A DNA stretch of 64,000 bases from Pachyseris speciosa (taxonomy: Eukaryota > Cnidaria > Anthozoa > Scleractinia > Pachyseridae): assembly GCA_016490735.1 (NCBI GenBank), contig JAEMWC010000128.1:297501-361500 (forward strand), written 5' to 3'. Under the pieces are notes generated by a model. It did not search any database. It saw only the letters and a list, made by a program, of their open reading frames with translations, and was not told where the DNA came from. Shown in pieces: positions 14,533 to 28,200 of the stretch. The position numbers and the translations under genes are program-made. Within the stretch, counting starts at the first letter, position 1, and the number at the start of each line of letters is the position of its first letter.

Positions 14533-16040
14533 CGGGTACTCCGGTTTTCCCCTCTCCACAAAAACCAACATTTCCAAATTCCAATTCCATCTGCTTGTAA
14601 AGCGCATTTGAACATATACACATGGAAAATGCGCTATATAAGTTCTAAATTATTATTATTATTAGACTTAATCAGTTAAATGGCCCTGCCATTTTGTAAT
14701 GAAGGTAATTGAGGGACTGAGGCTCTTTCTCGCAGTTGTAAGGAATTCAGGTCAAATTTAAACCTCGGTCACACGAAACAAAACTAACAAATTTTCCTGA
14801 TATAACTTTCGTTAATCACTTGATCAAATATTCATAAAACACCTTCAAATGCTGTAGAGTTGCCGTAAGCTGCACAGTTATGACAATTTCATAGTACAGC
14901 ACCAAGACAACTAAATATAGTTTGATTAGAGGGGACGTTACTGCTTTAATTTCATGGACTTTGAACATTTCTACTGCTTTTCATATGTTAGTAAAAGTCA
15001 CAATTTACTTTGCCTTCCTTTTCCAGAAATTTATCCGAAACAAATTAATTAATTAATTTTGTTGAAATTGATGTTGTCGTTGCAATCACATTTTTCTAGG
15101 CAGTTTGTTTTAGAAATTGGAATAAATATTGTTTTCACTCAAAACAGTTGTTTTCAATTGGCTTTGGACTGTGCGCCCTTTGAAATCAAGATTTGCCATA
15201 GAATTCCAGCTTTGATTTACTTGATAAAAGGACAACATATTTTCAACATAAGACCAAAAATTTAGTGTTTCTTTTATTTCCAAGCAACTGTCATTACTAT
15301 AGCAAAAGTAACACAATTGGCCTCACAGTTTAGATTAACACAAAATCTAGTGAGACACTTCATAATGAAACTTTAAGGATGTAGACTACTCAACCAACAC
15401 CACCTATAGGGAAGACAAGCCCTAGTTGTTCACTGACTTAGCTTTAAAGTGCTACTATGAAGAAATTCGCATCTTTCCGATCTACGCCATTTTAAAATAC
15501 AAACAAGTAGACTGTGCGAGAAGAAAAATGCTTTTTACCATTTTCAAATATCTCTTTTCGTTCCATAGATATTCAAGTTTATAAAATATGCAACCTACCC
15601 AAGTGATGACGTCATATACTCAACTGAATTTTGATCAAATATGATGAGAAAAGATATCTCCGCCAATTTGTATCAGAAATGCTTGATTCTTTGCAGTAAG
15701 ATTCTACTAGATGTGCTTCACAATATGAGCTGACCAGGATTGTTACCATGGCAACATACTGGGTTCTAGACCTCCCTGATATTAAGGGCTTTGCTGGCCA
15801 CCTTTAGAATTGTATTTTGATATTTTCCATTGGTGCCTCATCTGCATGATCCAGCAAGCATGTAAATATGTTATGTAGAGTTCGCGGCCTTGTTAAATGT
15901 TTTTCGAGCTGAAATGACTAGGTGTGTTGCCTTTCAGACTATCAGCCTACCAAGTTTCAATAGTCTCTGCTTCAAATTGATCGAGATAGCTCCATTTGTA
16001 TACTTAATGTTACATTGGGTTGATACTATGACATCATCAG

Positions 16041-16083
<43 letters not shown>

Positions 16084-19000
16084 CTCCGGAACCAATGCAG
16101 ATATTTAGAAACGGAAAACAGCGTTTTTAATCTTTACTAGGATTCTATGTGATAAACGTAAAAAATCAAGAGGTAAAACTTTGATCTCAGTAGCACTTTA
16201 AGAGGTCTTCCAGTTATAGCCAACCCCTTCCCCTTCCCCCGTCCCCTTCCCACTCCCCTTCCTCTTCCCCCTTCCCCTTCCCCTTCCCCCTTCCCCCTTT
16301 ACCTTTCCTTTTTCCTTCCCCCTTCTCCTTCCCCCTCCCCCTTCTCCTCCCCTCAATCCCCCTTCCCCTTTCCCCTTCCTTCCTTCAGCCTGAAAAGAAA
16401 TCTGATCTAGATAGGGTTCGATGATGTGAAAACATATATACAGTGCCAAAAAGTTCCAGGTTCATTGATAACCCACTTTGGTATCCTGTTTGTGCTTTCT
16501 TGGCAGGCTACCACTGTTATGAATCCCCAAACAACGCATCATCAAATGACTGTTCGGTTAACTGCACATATCCAGAAAATCTGTGTTTTAAACACAGATA
16601 CAATGACGCAGTTGTTATTCAAGGTTGTATGTCAGCTGATCAATGCACTCAAACCAAAATTGGAAGTCAAACCCAACATTTGGAATGTTGCCAAGGGAAT
16701 TTCTGCAACACAGGTGACCTAAACAATTTGCAAAGTTGTTCAAAAAAGCTGAATTTAGTTCCTTATACTGTAACTTTATAGCGTAACAATAATGGATTTC
16801 TGGAACAAAGTGTGTAACTGCTATAGTTGATCAGCTGTAATGTGTATTTGCTTCAGTTAAACAAACTAATGGGACAAAACCTTCATAACCACCAGTACAA
16901 TGACGGTGATATTCAAGATCCTATAGTTTCGAAAACTTCAAACTTAGGAATTCAAAAGTTTGTTGAACACTTATTTTGCAATGTACCTTTAAATACACTA
17001 CACTTTAGTAGAGAAACTACAGTGTATGTATTTTTATCAATCAGTGGAAGTATTCTTTTTCTCTTAACTGCATGACTATTGTAGGAGACCTACCGGTAGT
17101 TGCAGTTTGGCTGTTTTTTTGCTGCTTCAGTCAGGTACACTTGTTTGCAAGTGCACTGGGTTAATTGTCCTAAAAACAAATTGTCAAAAGATTCCTGACC
17201 ATTTTTTGAGGTACAGTGTTGCAGCCCCACCCCCCTCCTTTATTAAAAAATTAGTAGTAGACTTCTCTGAACAAGTTTTTCTTTCGCATTAATTTTAGAA
17301 ATTTCCTGTTATGAGTGTTCAAGTTACATATCATTTGAAGACTGCACAAGAAAACAAATTGTGGTGGATTGCCCAATACCCGTGCACCGTTGTGCCAAAA
17401 TGGAATACAAAAGAACAGCGAAGGAGAAAGGAAGCATATCTTTTCAAAAAGGATGCGCCACAATCGACCAATGCAACATAACCAGTGAAAGGATAGTGGA
17501 TTGCTGTGGTGATGACCAGTGTAATACAGGTTAAAAATACAGATTTCTTGCATTTAATTTTGCTCAAGTTTGAGGACACTTAAGAGGCTGTCCGTGTAAG
17601 AACCGACCACTTGCTTTTCGACCGAAAACAGAATTTCTTCAAATTAACTGTGTGAGACACTTAGTCTATACGATAAAAAAAATAGTAATTATTTGGCTTT
17701 TATCGCTATTTTCAATATATTCTGGCGACAATTTCAGAGGGCGGTCCAAAACCGTTCAAATTGTTCTGTTTGTAGTCAAATTTAGGCGTAGCGCTGAAGG
17801 CACTGGAAAATTACGCCTTTAATTAATCAAATGCAATACAACGCACACATCATTTTATTTCATGGTTTTTCTTTCGATTAACGGTAAAATATTTGAAATC
17901 GGGTTTCAGAAAAATTAATTATGACTTTTTGAAAATGCCCCACAAAGAGCCTTCGCAAAATTTAAGCGGACATGCTGCTGGTTGAAGGGGTGTTTCTCAA
18001 AAGTATAACGTGAACCGGAGCCCTGACCAATATCCATGTTTATTACTAGGGCTAGTGTACCAGGAACAGGAAAAAAATCTTTGGGCACTATTAAACCATT
18101 TTGAAATACAGGAATTCGATCAACATAGCTAATATTCAGCCGTGAAAGCGTGCGTGACACAATTTTGCACCGAGTATTGTTCCTAAGTTTCCCACATACA
18201 TTTTTAAGTTTCCCGAATAAAATAATATTACCTTGAAGCAAATATTCTCAAAACGTACTCTTTGCTCGGGATAAGGTATGAATAAGCAATGAAAACGTAA
18301 AGCTTTTGGGATGTGGCTGGAGTGACAAGGATACTTCACAAATTAATGTGATCAAGTAAGTTGTAGCCACTCTAAGGGCACTAAGGCCACAAGGTAGCGG
18401 GCATTACCCCTTAAATCTACCAAAGCAAAGATTGAGCCCAAGCATTAGCAGCTATGGACAGCTGTTTCGGCTATGTTAGGCCTCATCAGCATGGCATAGC
18501 CCCGGGGGGGGTACTCCCATAAAGTCCGGATAGGTGTGTGCCGCGAAGGGTCTTAAACCCTGACCCTATTTAAGAAACAATCCAACAAAAATTGATACCC
18601 TATTTAAGGCCCAAATCCGAAAAATGACACCCTATGCAAGATAAGAACAAAAACTCGAAATAGCTTGAACAGGTCAACTTCATTTCCTTAAAATCGCTTT
18701 GGCAATACTTTAACTTTGACAGATCATTTGTTTTCTTCTTAACTGGGTGTTTACACCCTGCTATTTTTGCTGATACAAATTTAGGCACCCTATCTAAGGA
18801 TCACACCGGGACACTATGCCAACGTAGCCGAAAAGGATACCCTATTTAAGGATCGAGAACCTCCAAAAACCATACCCTATTCCGCGGCACGTACCTATAT
18901 AGCCCATATAGGGGAGTACCCCCCCCCCCCCCCCCTGGGGGCATAGCTTGTGGCCTTAGTGCCCTTAGTGTCTAAGAGGAGAATTTGGATAATTTACTTG

Positions 19001-19809
19001 TTTCGTTTTGAACGACTAGTAGATTTATTCGCTCTCGATTCCTATGCGTGATAGCTGATTCGGGCTGCGCTCTCATCAGCTATCACGCGATAGAAATCGA
19101 GAGCGAATAATCTAATTGTTAAATATTACTGGTTTCCCTTCAGAAGCAGAAATTGCGTGACAAAGAGGGGAGGAGCTATCTCTTTTATAGGCAGTGTCCT
19201 TGTTTAAGAAGCTAAAGTGTTTATCATATGATTAAGTTAATTATGTGGCTGATCATCGCAGTTATGAACACTATTTAAGCAGTAGTGAAAACAAAGCCTG
19301 AAAAAAAATTCAGCCTTGTAAGGGATTCGAATCCACGACCTCTGCGATACCGGATTAATGATTAGTCACATATTTAATCATTAATCCGCAGTTTAAATAT
19401 ATGATTTTCATATATTCATTCTCATATATTCACCACTAACGGGTATATTACGAACAACAAAACGACCAGCTCCCAGATGGCTTGTTAGCTCAGTCGGTAG
19501 AGCGCTGCGCCGGTATCGCAGAGGTCGTGGGTTCGAATCCTGTACAAGCCTGAATTTGTTTTCAGGCTTTGTTTTCACTACTGCTCAAGTAGTGTTCACA
19601 GCTGCTATGATCAGTCACATATTTAATCATTAATCCGCAGTTCAAATATATGATTCTCATATATTTATTCTCATATATGATTAAGTGCCAAGAAAAAAGA
19701 TAATAGGGGTTTATTATATAAACACCAGTGAAATACCACGTGAGCTTTCCCGCGAAAACTTCATATCTTCACATGTGAAGATAAGATGTTATCTTCACAT
19801 GTGAAGAGA

Positions 19810-19852
<43 letters not shown>

Positions 19853-19864
19853 CTTTGAAAATGG

Positions 19865-19908
<44 letters not shown>

Positions 19909-19911
19909 GCC

Positions 19912-19942
<31 letters not shown>

Positions 19943-22900
19943 GTCAACTCGATATCTCACTCGTTGGCTGCGCTCACTCGTGAGATATCGCGCGGGCATG
20001 TAATATCCTCTATGTCTGTAAAACGAAGACCGGATACCTGCGGATGGCGGGATGGAAAAATGAGGATGCGAAAATGCGGACAAAAAAGTGCGGATGAAAA
20101 AAATATGAATATACAACAATAAAGAAGAACAATAAATACTACTCTAGGAATACTACTGTTTTTCTGGAACCAAAGGCAACCTATCTCAGATGTTAAACAT
20201 GTTTTTCACAACAACTGGAACTTGACGTGAAACCAATAACTGGAACATTTTATTGTGACACCCAATAATTCAATTATTGTCACAATTTAAATATCGGGAT
20301 CAAGAGTGGCAATGCATTGTTAACTACTAACGACAAACGTAAGCTCTAAATGGCATTGCATCCTTTTTGAGATCACTGTACATGTATTCGCAACAATCAG
20401 GTACTTAAAACACAATCAATTCCTCAACCGAACTCAACAACAGCAACGACAGTTTGTTTTAAAATTGCTACGCGAGTATATGGTGTAACAAAGAGCACAT
20501 AAAGGTATTTTCTGATTTTGGCAGATGTCAATTAACTTCGCCTACCCCGCGCTGGTAAAGCCTACTGCATGTTTTTTGTTATTAGTTGCGGTTACACTCG
20601 CCTTCTACCCGAGGTAACCCTGTGGGTAATTGACTTGGGTTGGGATCGGTTTGGGTTTCTGGTCAGGTTTGGTACTCCGGTTACGTGCTTCTTCTCATAC
20701 GGCAATACCCGGTCGATTTAGCTATCCGAAACGTGAATAAAATGGATATGGAGCGTATGGTGTTTACGAATCTTGCTCCCGATTTCTTTGGAACAAAAAA
20801 CCATTGTACAACGGCGCATCTCGTTCAGAACCGTCTGGTCTAAAGTTGTTGTAAAAAAATTACAAAACTATGCCGCACTAAAAGAAATCGAATTAATGAG
20901 TATTTAGAGCAAAGACAAGTGAAATATACTCACTGTGAACCTCGAAAGTTGGCCATGTCTGATGCCACGTGTATTGAATTTGGTACGTGCCAGGATATTT
21001 ACCGCAATTTCAGCGCAACACACGTGCTGCACGTGCTGCAGATTCCGGATTTACTATTTTTCTTCCACCCGATTGGTTGAACTACTCTTGTGGTTAGATA
21101 AACCAAGGCTAAACCCTAGACTTGGTTCGGGAAACGTAATGGGAAATTCTTTTGTTCTTTTTGATGTATCCATAGTGATTCCTTCACTGTGGGAATAGAG
21201 GTCACACACAAAATAAGGGCTTCCCATGGGTAAAGTTTCACTTTCCCGTTGGCAAAAGGTCTAGTGGAACCGCAACTATTATATTTTCCTCATTCACGCT
21301 TCCCTTGGTAATTAAACGTCTTTATCGAGCGACCGGAAATTCGCCATTAAAACGTGAACGGAGCAATTCTAAAAAAACATATGTATCCTACCCTCCGGAT
21401 ACATATTTTTACAGCGCCTGCTACAGGAAAAGAACCCAGCAAATTTTCTGTAGCGCAAATATGTTATCTTTACAATTATCAGAACATCAGAAAACCAATC
21501 TGGTTTTGACAGTTTTTCTTCGTTGTTGGAGGTCTTGGGTGGTCAAAATAAATGAAAGCCAGATAGCGCAGGCAAGAACAGTTTAATTGTAATTACAGTA
21601 TTCCTTCGCCAGTAATGGTATAAGGTTTAACCCGGCTACAATATTTTTATTTTTATGGCGGAATTCTGAAAACTGTGTATCTTGTCCTAAAAACGTTGTA
21701 AAAATGAAAGACCGCGTTTTACAACGCCTGCTACAGGAAATGAACCCAGCAAATTCTTCTTCAGCGCATCGGGAAATCAATCTGGTTTTGACAGTTTTTC
21801 TTCGTTGTTGGAAGTCTTGGGTGGAATTGTCAAGGAGTATCTCTCGTTATTTGTTGTTAGCTTTTCGGCTTTAACCACTATTTTAGTTGTATTTCTTCTA
21901 TTATTATTTTTATATATTTTTTTCCATCTGTACTTTTCTATCCGCATTTTTCCTTCCGCCATCCGTAGGTATCCGGTACTCGTTTTACAGACACCCAAAT
22001 AATAGTGTACAGTGAATGTACCTCAGATGTACAGATAAGAATATGTCGATTTAAGTCGTCAAACACGCTGGAATGTCAAAGTTATTTTGACAGCTCTCCT
22101 TGTCCACTTTTTGTTTATTTCGCATTGCGCATTAAAAAGCTATGCCAAATCTTGGGTGCTTAATGACTAACTTATTACACTGTTGAAATTTGATTTTAGA
22201 AATGGTCCACACACTTGCCTTTTTTATTCAACAGTTTCTTTTTTCGTGTTGCTATTTTTGCGTAGCCCTTTGTGCTAAAGTTAAATTATGCAAATTGTAG
22301 ATAGCTGACTTCGGGAGTACTTTACTCAGTTTTAGAGATAAAGAATTGTTTTTTGCGCTTTGTGTTGTTTTTGCTGGTCACAATGGCAGGATTGTGTTCC
22401 TTCTCGGCAGTTACAGGTGGTACATGCGGAAGTAGTCATGGATTTACAGACTGCGTAGCCCTAAACAGCTGCGGCGGCGAGATCAGTTTGCATCTTCAAA
22501 ATCACCACCTGTCAGGGAAAATATTCGTGAATAGGATCTAATCCTGGCAAGAGCAGGTCTTTCAGAGCTCGCAGAAGAATGAGTGAAGAATATGACGGTT
22601 TGTCCACCTCATTGTTTTACCCTGGGAAGGTACTGGCAAGCCCCTAAGACCTGCCAGTAGCTAAAATATCATGGCAAGAAAACGGCAGCGACTGGAACAC
22701 ATGAAATTAATTTCAAGCTAGCCGGGGAAATTAAAAACATCTTTGGAGACGCTACAGCCGTTGGTTCGCGTAAGTGTTATCTTTAAAGATTTTATTTTGT
22801 AAACACTGCATAGTGTTTACGTTTGAAGGTCCTAACACAACAGACTTCATTTTCCCATGAGTCATTTCACGCTTGCGCTTTGGGAGCCTAGTTTGGAGAC

Positions 22901-24961
22901 TATCGGACACCCTACCGCAAGGAAAGATTTCTCCAAAGTGCAGTGGGCAACGTCGATCTGCTGAATGGTTTTACTGTTTGAGATGCGAAATGTCTTGGAT
23001 ACCTGTACGAGGTTATCGAAAAAAGTTCCCACGTAAACCTAAGTTTTTTTAAATCTTAATTAATCTTAGAAATCAGCACAACCTTCGAGCAGTAGCGAGC
23101 AATCCATGGCACACGATGAATGCCAGGCTTTCTAACTCTTCTAAAAGTTCTTGCGTGTTTAAACAGCCATTCCAGTGGAAGCTTGCAAATCGCTCAACAA
23201 CTAAGCCTTTATGTAAGATACTTATAAAGCCTTAAACGTACCTTGATCGATGCAGAACTTCAGATGAACTTGAACATTGAACTGACTCAGGGAGGAAACT
23301 GCACACTCAAGCAAAGTCTAGTGAAATTTCCTTGAAAAGAAATGCCGCGAAAGCTCGCCAAGTAGTTCAATCGTAATAGGACGCTATGCAAAGGTTTCCA
23401 TCGGATCTTGAAACATCACACCTTCTTTGAAGCCGCCTTACAACCTGACAAACGGACATACTTTTACTACTTTTTATTCGATTCAAATTTGCCAGACAGC
23501 AAATATATTAATAAATGATGCTTCTCACTACTGGGTAACCTGGCAACTTTGTAACCACGCAAGAATAAACATGGCGGTCAAGAAATTTTGATCGTTCGGA
23601 ATGCTAACAGATCGTGAAAAATGTCAACCTCAAAGTTGAAAAACGTTGGTTGTATGACTCCAAAGCTGAAATACCAAAAACTTCTAAATGGCGACAAAGT
23701 AGGGAATTCATTAAATTGATATTCCCATTGAGTTGGAATTGCGAAACAATAATGCAAGCCCACTGTAGTTAAAATTCAAGGTGACAAGGTGCTCAAGAAC
23801 ATTTTTAATAAGTTACCTGTCCTTCAATATGTTCAGTTGTTTGAGCTTTATATCTTGACCAGATATATATGAAATCCATGACATGGTGATTACATAGACT
23901 ATTCAAATTCTTTTTCATTTCTCACCAAAGGTACTCAGTGAACCAAATAGCTTTTAAATAGCACATTTCCTGTAGTATTTAAACAACAGACAATTTAAAA
24001 GACCTATTTTAATGCCATTTTGTTGGCTGACAGTGATCCTGGAAATAGTATGTTATTCTGACATCTCATGGTTCAGAGATCTGCTTTGAATACCATGGAC
24101 TATTTTATATATTTGGCAACATACCAATAAAATAGATGATTTCAAACAAAACATAGCGACAAAATAGTTTAACATAGTTAAAGAATAGTATAAACATAGG
24201 CTTAATATATGATTGGTTCTACAAGGGTCGGAAATCGTCGCAAAAATATTGAAAAATAGCATTAAAGGCCAAATTATTGCTATTTTTGTTTATCATATGG
24301 ACTAACTGTCTCACACAGAAAATTTTGAAGAAATTCTGTTTTCGGCTGAAAATTGAGTAGTCGATTCTTACACGGACAGCCTCTTAATTAGTAGAGACAC
24401 TTTGCTGGTTAATGATCTGGTGCTATTATTCTTGTTAAAACTGCTGCCCAGTTGGTTCATTTGGTAGAGCACCGGACTGCTGAGCTGAGGGTCACGAGTT
24501 AAACCCCAGACCATACCACAAACCAGGGTCTTGAAATAATTGGTAAGATCATGCTGACTGTGTGCTTAACATCTGCTTCAGCTCAAATGATTGCATCACT
24601 GATCATGAACAGTGACGTTAAGCCGTTGGCCTTGTCTCTTTCATCTCCACATGTAAAACTGGAACTGTTGACAATAATACATGTGCCATTTCAAGCACAA
24701 GCTTGTTTAAAAACATGTGCTTAGGCGCAGAATTTTATACAAATAGCTAGCTTAGTACACTGTACATATATACGGGGGCGTAGCTACCTATATGCACGTA
24801 CGCACGTGCGTACCTGAAAAAGTCGAAAATAAAGGAAAAATGAAATAAAGGAAAGATAATTTGTAATGGTAATAGGACTGAGTGGAGTCCAATTCGGTCT
24901 GTAATCATACGAGTGATAACAAAATCGGACGACCGCGCAGCTGGAGTCCGATTTGTTGATC

Positions 24962-24992
<31 letters not shown>

Positions 24993-25170
24993 ACGAAGTC
25001 TTGTTACCAATTAATCATAAAAATTACAATTTCCGAGAAAAGAAGAAGAGCCAAGTTATAAAAGGGAGGGAAATTTTGCATTAAAAGACTGACAAAAGAA
25101 AGCGTAAATTTTTTAATGTCGCTCTAAAATTGACTACAATCAAAATGTATGGTGATTGAAACCAAGGTTG

Positions 25171-25203
<33 letters not shown>

Positions 25204-28200
25204 GATTGAACGGAGTTGATAATGTAAATTGGCCACCGTACAGGGATTCGATTAGCTGACGTTTCGAGCGTTAGCCCTTCGTCGGAGCGAATCGAGGAAT
25301 TGTGGGTTGTGTATGGTTTATATACAGAAAATGGAGCTACGCTATTGGTGGTAACATGGTAACGTGAAAAACAGGAATAAATTAATTGAATGAAAAGCGC
25401 TCGTTGATACCGTGGGGATTAAGAGTGCCAATTTGAAAGATCAGTTTTTGCTCGAGATTTTTACGGCTTTCCGTGGTACCTTGATGTAGGGAAAGGCCGA
25501 CACATGTCAATCTCCGGCCTTTCCCTACGTGCGATAGTTTCAAGTTTAAATGCCGGTTGTCAGACGAGAAAACTGGGAGGAAAATTTGTCTGCCTTGAGG
25601 TTAGAAGAATTATTAAAAAACGGTGTGAGATTTGTGTGGAAGAAACAGACGAACTTCCCAAGTTCTGTTGTAGATCTTATGATAACTTAACGTAGCCTTA
25701 TAATAATCGAACAAAACTATCTCCCTACATTGCCTGTTGCTCACAGCTACCTCTGAAACTTCCCGGTCTCTAGATCTGCATGAATTAACTGGCTTCAAGA
25801 CTACCATCTGCCTCGCTCCCGGAAACATTCATCCTTGCACAAGACACTCCCACTGAGTTAAGCTTTTTATTTTGATCGTCGATCAAAGGTTTGAGCGGCG
25901 AAACCACAATTACAATATAATTGACTTTGATTTTCTCTTTGTAGCGAGATGATCGTAAGGCGAAGGAAGCACTTGAGAAATAAGTGATTTACCGTAACCA
26001 GTTGCGACAATAATTAAGCAATCTCAGCCGTTGACAACAGCCTCCTGCATTGCCTCTTTTTGCCGTTTGGACTGATTTTAAAGTTTTCTTCTCTCGGAAC
26101 CGCAAAACCGATTGAAAAGCGCTTTTGAAGTCCATTTATCTTTCGATCATAAACAAAATAAGGACAAACATGCGTAGTAATAGTGAGGCCCGTATATCGG
26201 GCCCGACTCTTAATGAGCATGCACCGAATTCGAACTTTACCAGATCTCCCTTTCGCTTGGCCGTGGGAGATCTAGGTACGTGATTAGAGTGAACGCATGT
26301 GGTCACTTCGTTTTATAGCCTTTCGATCGGCCTGTCTTCACTCGGCTAAGTTTCTCATGGTCAAAAAATCAATCACAGATTATTACTTTGCCATAGGCAC
26401 TGAAAAAATGACAGCAGAAAGAAAAGAACCGAAGCAAAGTTTTAGCAGCATGAAGAGGCTCAAGACGAAGCTCACGAATGTCAGATGCGAGGTAGTCCTA
26501 GTTATCCGTGATACACCTGAGGAAATCGATTTAATGAGGTCCTTTCTGAGTTTACTGGAAGGAGGACAGAAGATAAGCTCTTTACCTGTAATGGAAAACC
26601 AGTTCAAACTACTTCTATGAAAGCCATGGACAGTTATATTTTCCATAGCTTCGGGACTTCGGTTTATTGTTCTTGGAGATGCGGAGACATGTACACATGG
26701 ACTGTTTTTTGTTTGTATGTTTGTTTGTAAATTTCTACGAAAAGCCTGCTGTGGATCTAGGAGTGGTTTGGGGTGATTCAGTTGACTCCCCTTAAAATTA
26801 AGGCCCCGACGTCTAAAAACTTGCAATTACCACAAAACTCTAATGAAAAAATTTAAATAAGGTAAAGCAATGAAAGCACTAGATAATTTCGCTCACATCA
26901 GCAAATTTAGCGTTTGGATATGCATAACATAACATAACATAACATACCGATGCTATGTCGACATATCATCTGATGCATCAGCGCTAAGAAAAGCTTTTGT
27001 GTGCTTCTTGATAAGGTTAGGTTCTTGTTTCTTCAGCTTTTTATGAAGCACAAAGTTGCATAAAAACTCGTAAGGCAAGCCTGTTCAGCCTGAACACAAT
27101 TGCTTATGTCAAATCAACTGAATTAAACATAGATTTGTAAATTTAAATTCGAATGCACATCGATAAATATCGATCGTTTTTGCATATTCTTTCGTTTTGA
27201 CGCTTGAGTGGACTTAAATATACAGCTATTAAATCACTTTGATTTGTCCCTCAGAACTGTGCTGGAAATCGCATTTCCGAGGACTAACCTTTCAAATTTT
27301 CCGGGGGAGCTTGCCCCCGGACTCCCCAAGAAACTCCCGTCTTCAGGGTCGTATAATTATCGAAACCCCTTCATATAAATTCTAGATCCGGCCCCGAAAG
27401 ATATAGACAGTCAGGGGCACCAAATGAAACAAAAGCTACAGAAAGGCATCTTTAAGTTCCTTATGGTGTTTGAAGTCTGTTTAAAGTGGTGTTTTCGTTA
27501 GCTAGAAGAATTTGATCTATTCGAAACCCTTAGCTGAAATTTTAATTGCCCGAAAATTTTAGGGAACAACAACTTTCTTTAATAAAATGCTAGCTGAAAT
27601 GAACTTTCCACGAACTTTCTAGGGAACTATTTTCTTTACGAAAATGCTGGCTGACTTTTTTGACTGCTAAAAACAGCAAAGACGGCCTTTCAGAAAACCT
27701 CAGTAGTTATGATTTCCCTATTGCGAATCTTTTAGGCCACGTTTCAGTTGCCAAAATCGAGTGCACCCTTTAATCAACGCCGAAAGCCTAAAGCGAACCA
27801 TCCTCCATGAAACAGATATTCACCAAAACTTTTCGATGGGTGGCCCTGGACAGTTATATTTGACATAGCCTCAGGATTCGGTCTGTTGTTCACTGAGATG
27901 TACAGATTGATTGTTTTTTGTAGATTTCTAGGAAGCGCTAACCTAAATCAAACTTAACTAGGGTCCACTTACGGCTATGTAGGTCCTTTTACAAAGAAAA
28001 AAATTATCCTAGTCAAAAACGATGTGGTACACATTGGGAAAAATCACTTATTTGTGAATAAAAGTCTGAGATACCAATAAATTCTTAGTTCAATTAATGA
28101 TAAGCGAGCGAAGCACTTCAATAAACTCAAAAAAGCAACGTAAAATTTCACGACTTAAGTAATATTTCATAGGCAAGAAAGAACGCATACGCCGTTTACA

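Larger units (their letters stand above)
17584..24383. mobile_element. Candidate 6.8-kb TTAA-flanked element with about 165-base inverted ends
   Basis: Ends are TTAA at 17580-17583 followed by gaggctgtccgtgtaagaa, and the inverse ttcttacacggacagcctc followed by TTAA at 24384-24387. Similarity of the two ends extends inward about 165 bases with scattered differences. TTAA duplication is characteristic of piggyBac and Kolobok transposons. No transposase is visible inside. Other MITEs (18366-20008) and the 20015-21995 element lie inside. Two unrelated solo insertions of the same MITE in opposite orientation are the main alternative. Confidence 0.45.

Noticed and set aside
16198..16449. Glycine/glutamate/arginine-rich minus-strand frame
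   Set aside because: Reverse complement of the C/T tract, not a protein.
19479..19551. Functional tRNA-Thr (anticodon GGT)
   Set aside because: Good stems, but C33 instead of T33, and the unit recurs with the same downstream tail as a dispersed repeat.
22353..22541. Fourth Ly6 or alternative first exon of the kinase gene
   Set aside because: Signal-peptide-like start, but the cysteine pattern is not Ly6 and it lies inside a transposon-like interval.
26297..26826. Overlapping 107- and 147-codon frames on opposite strands
   Set aside because: No domain, no splice partner in phase with neighbouring exons, and they shadow each other.
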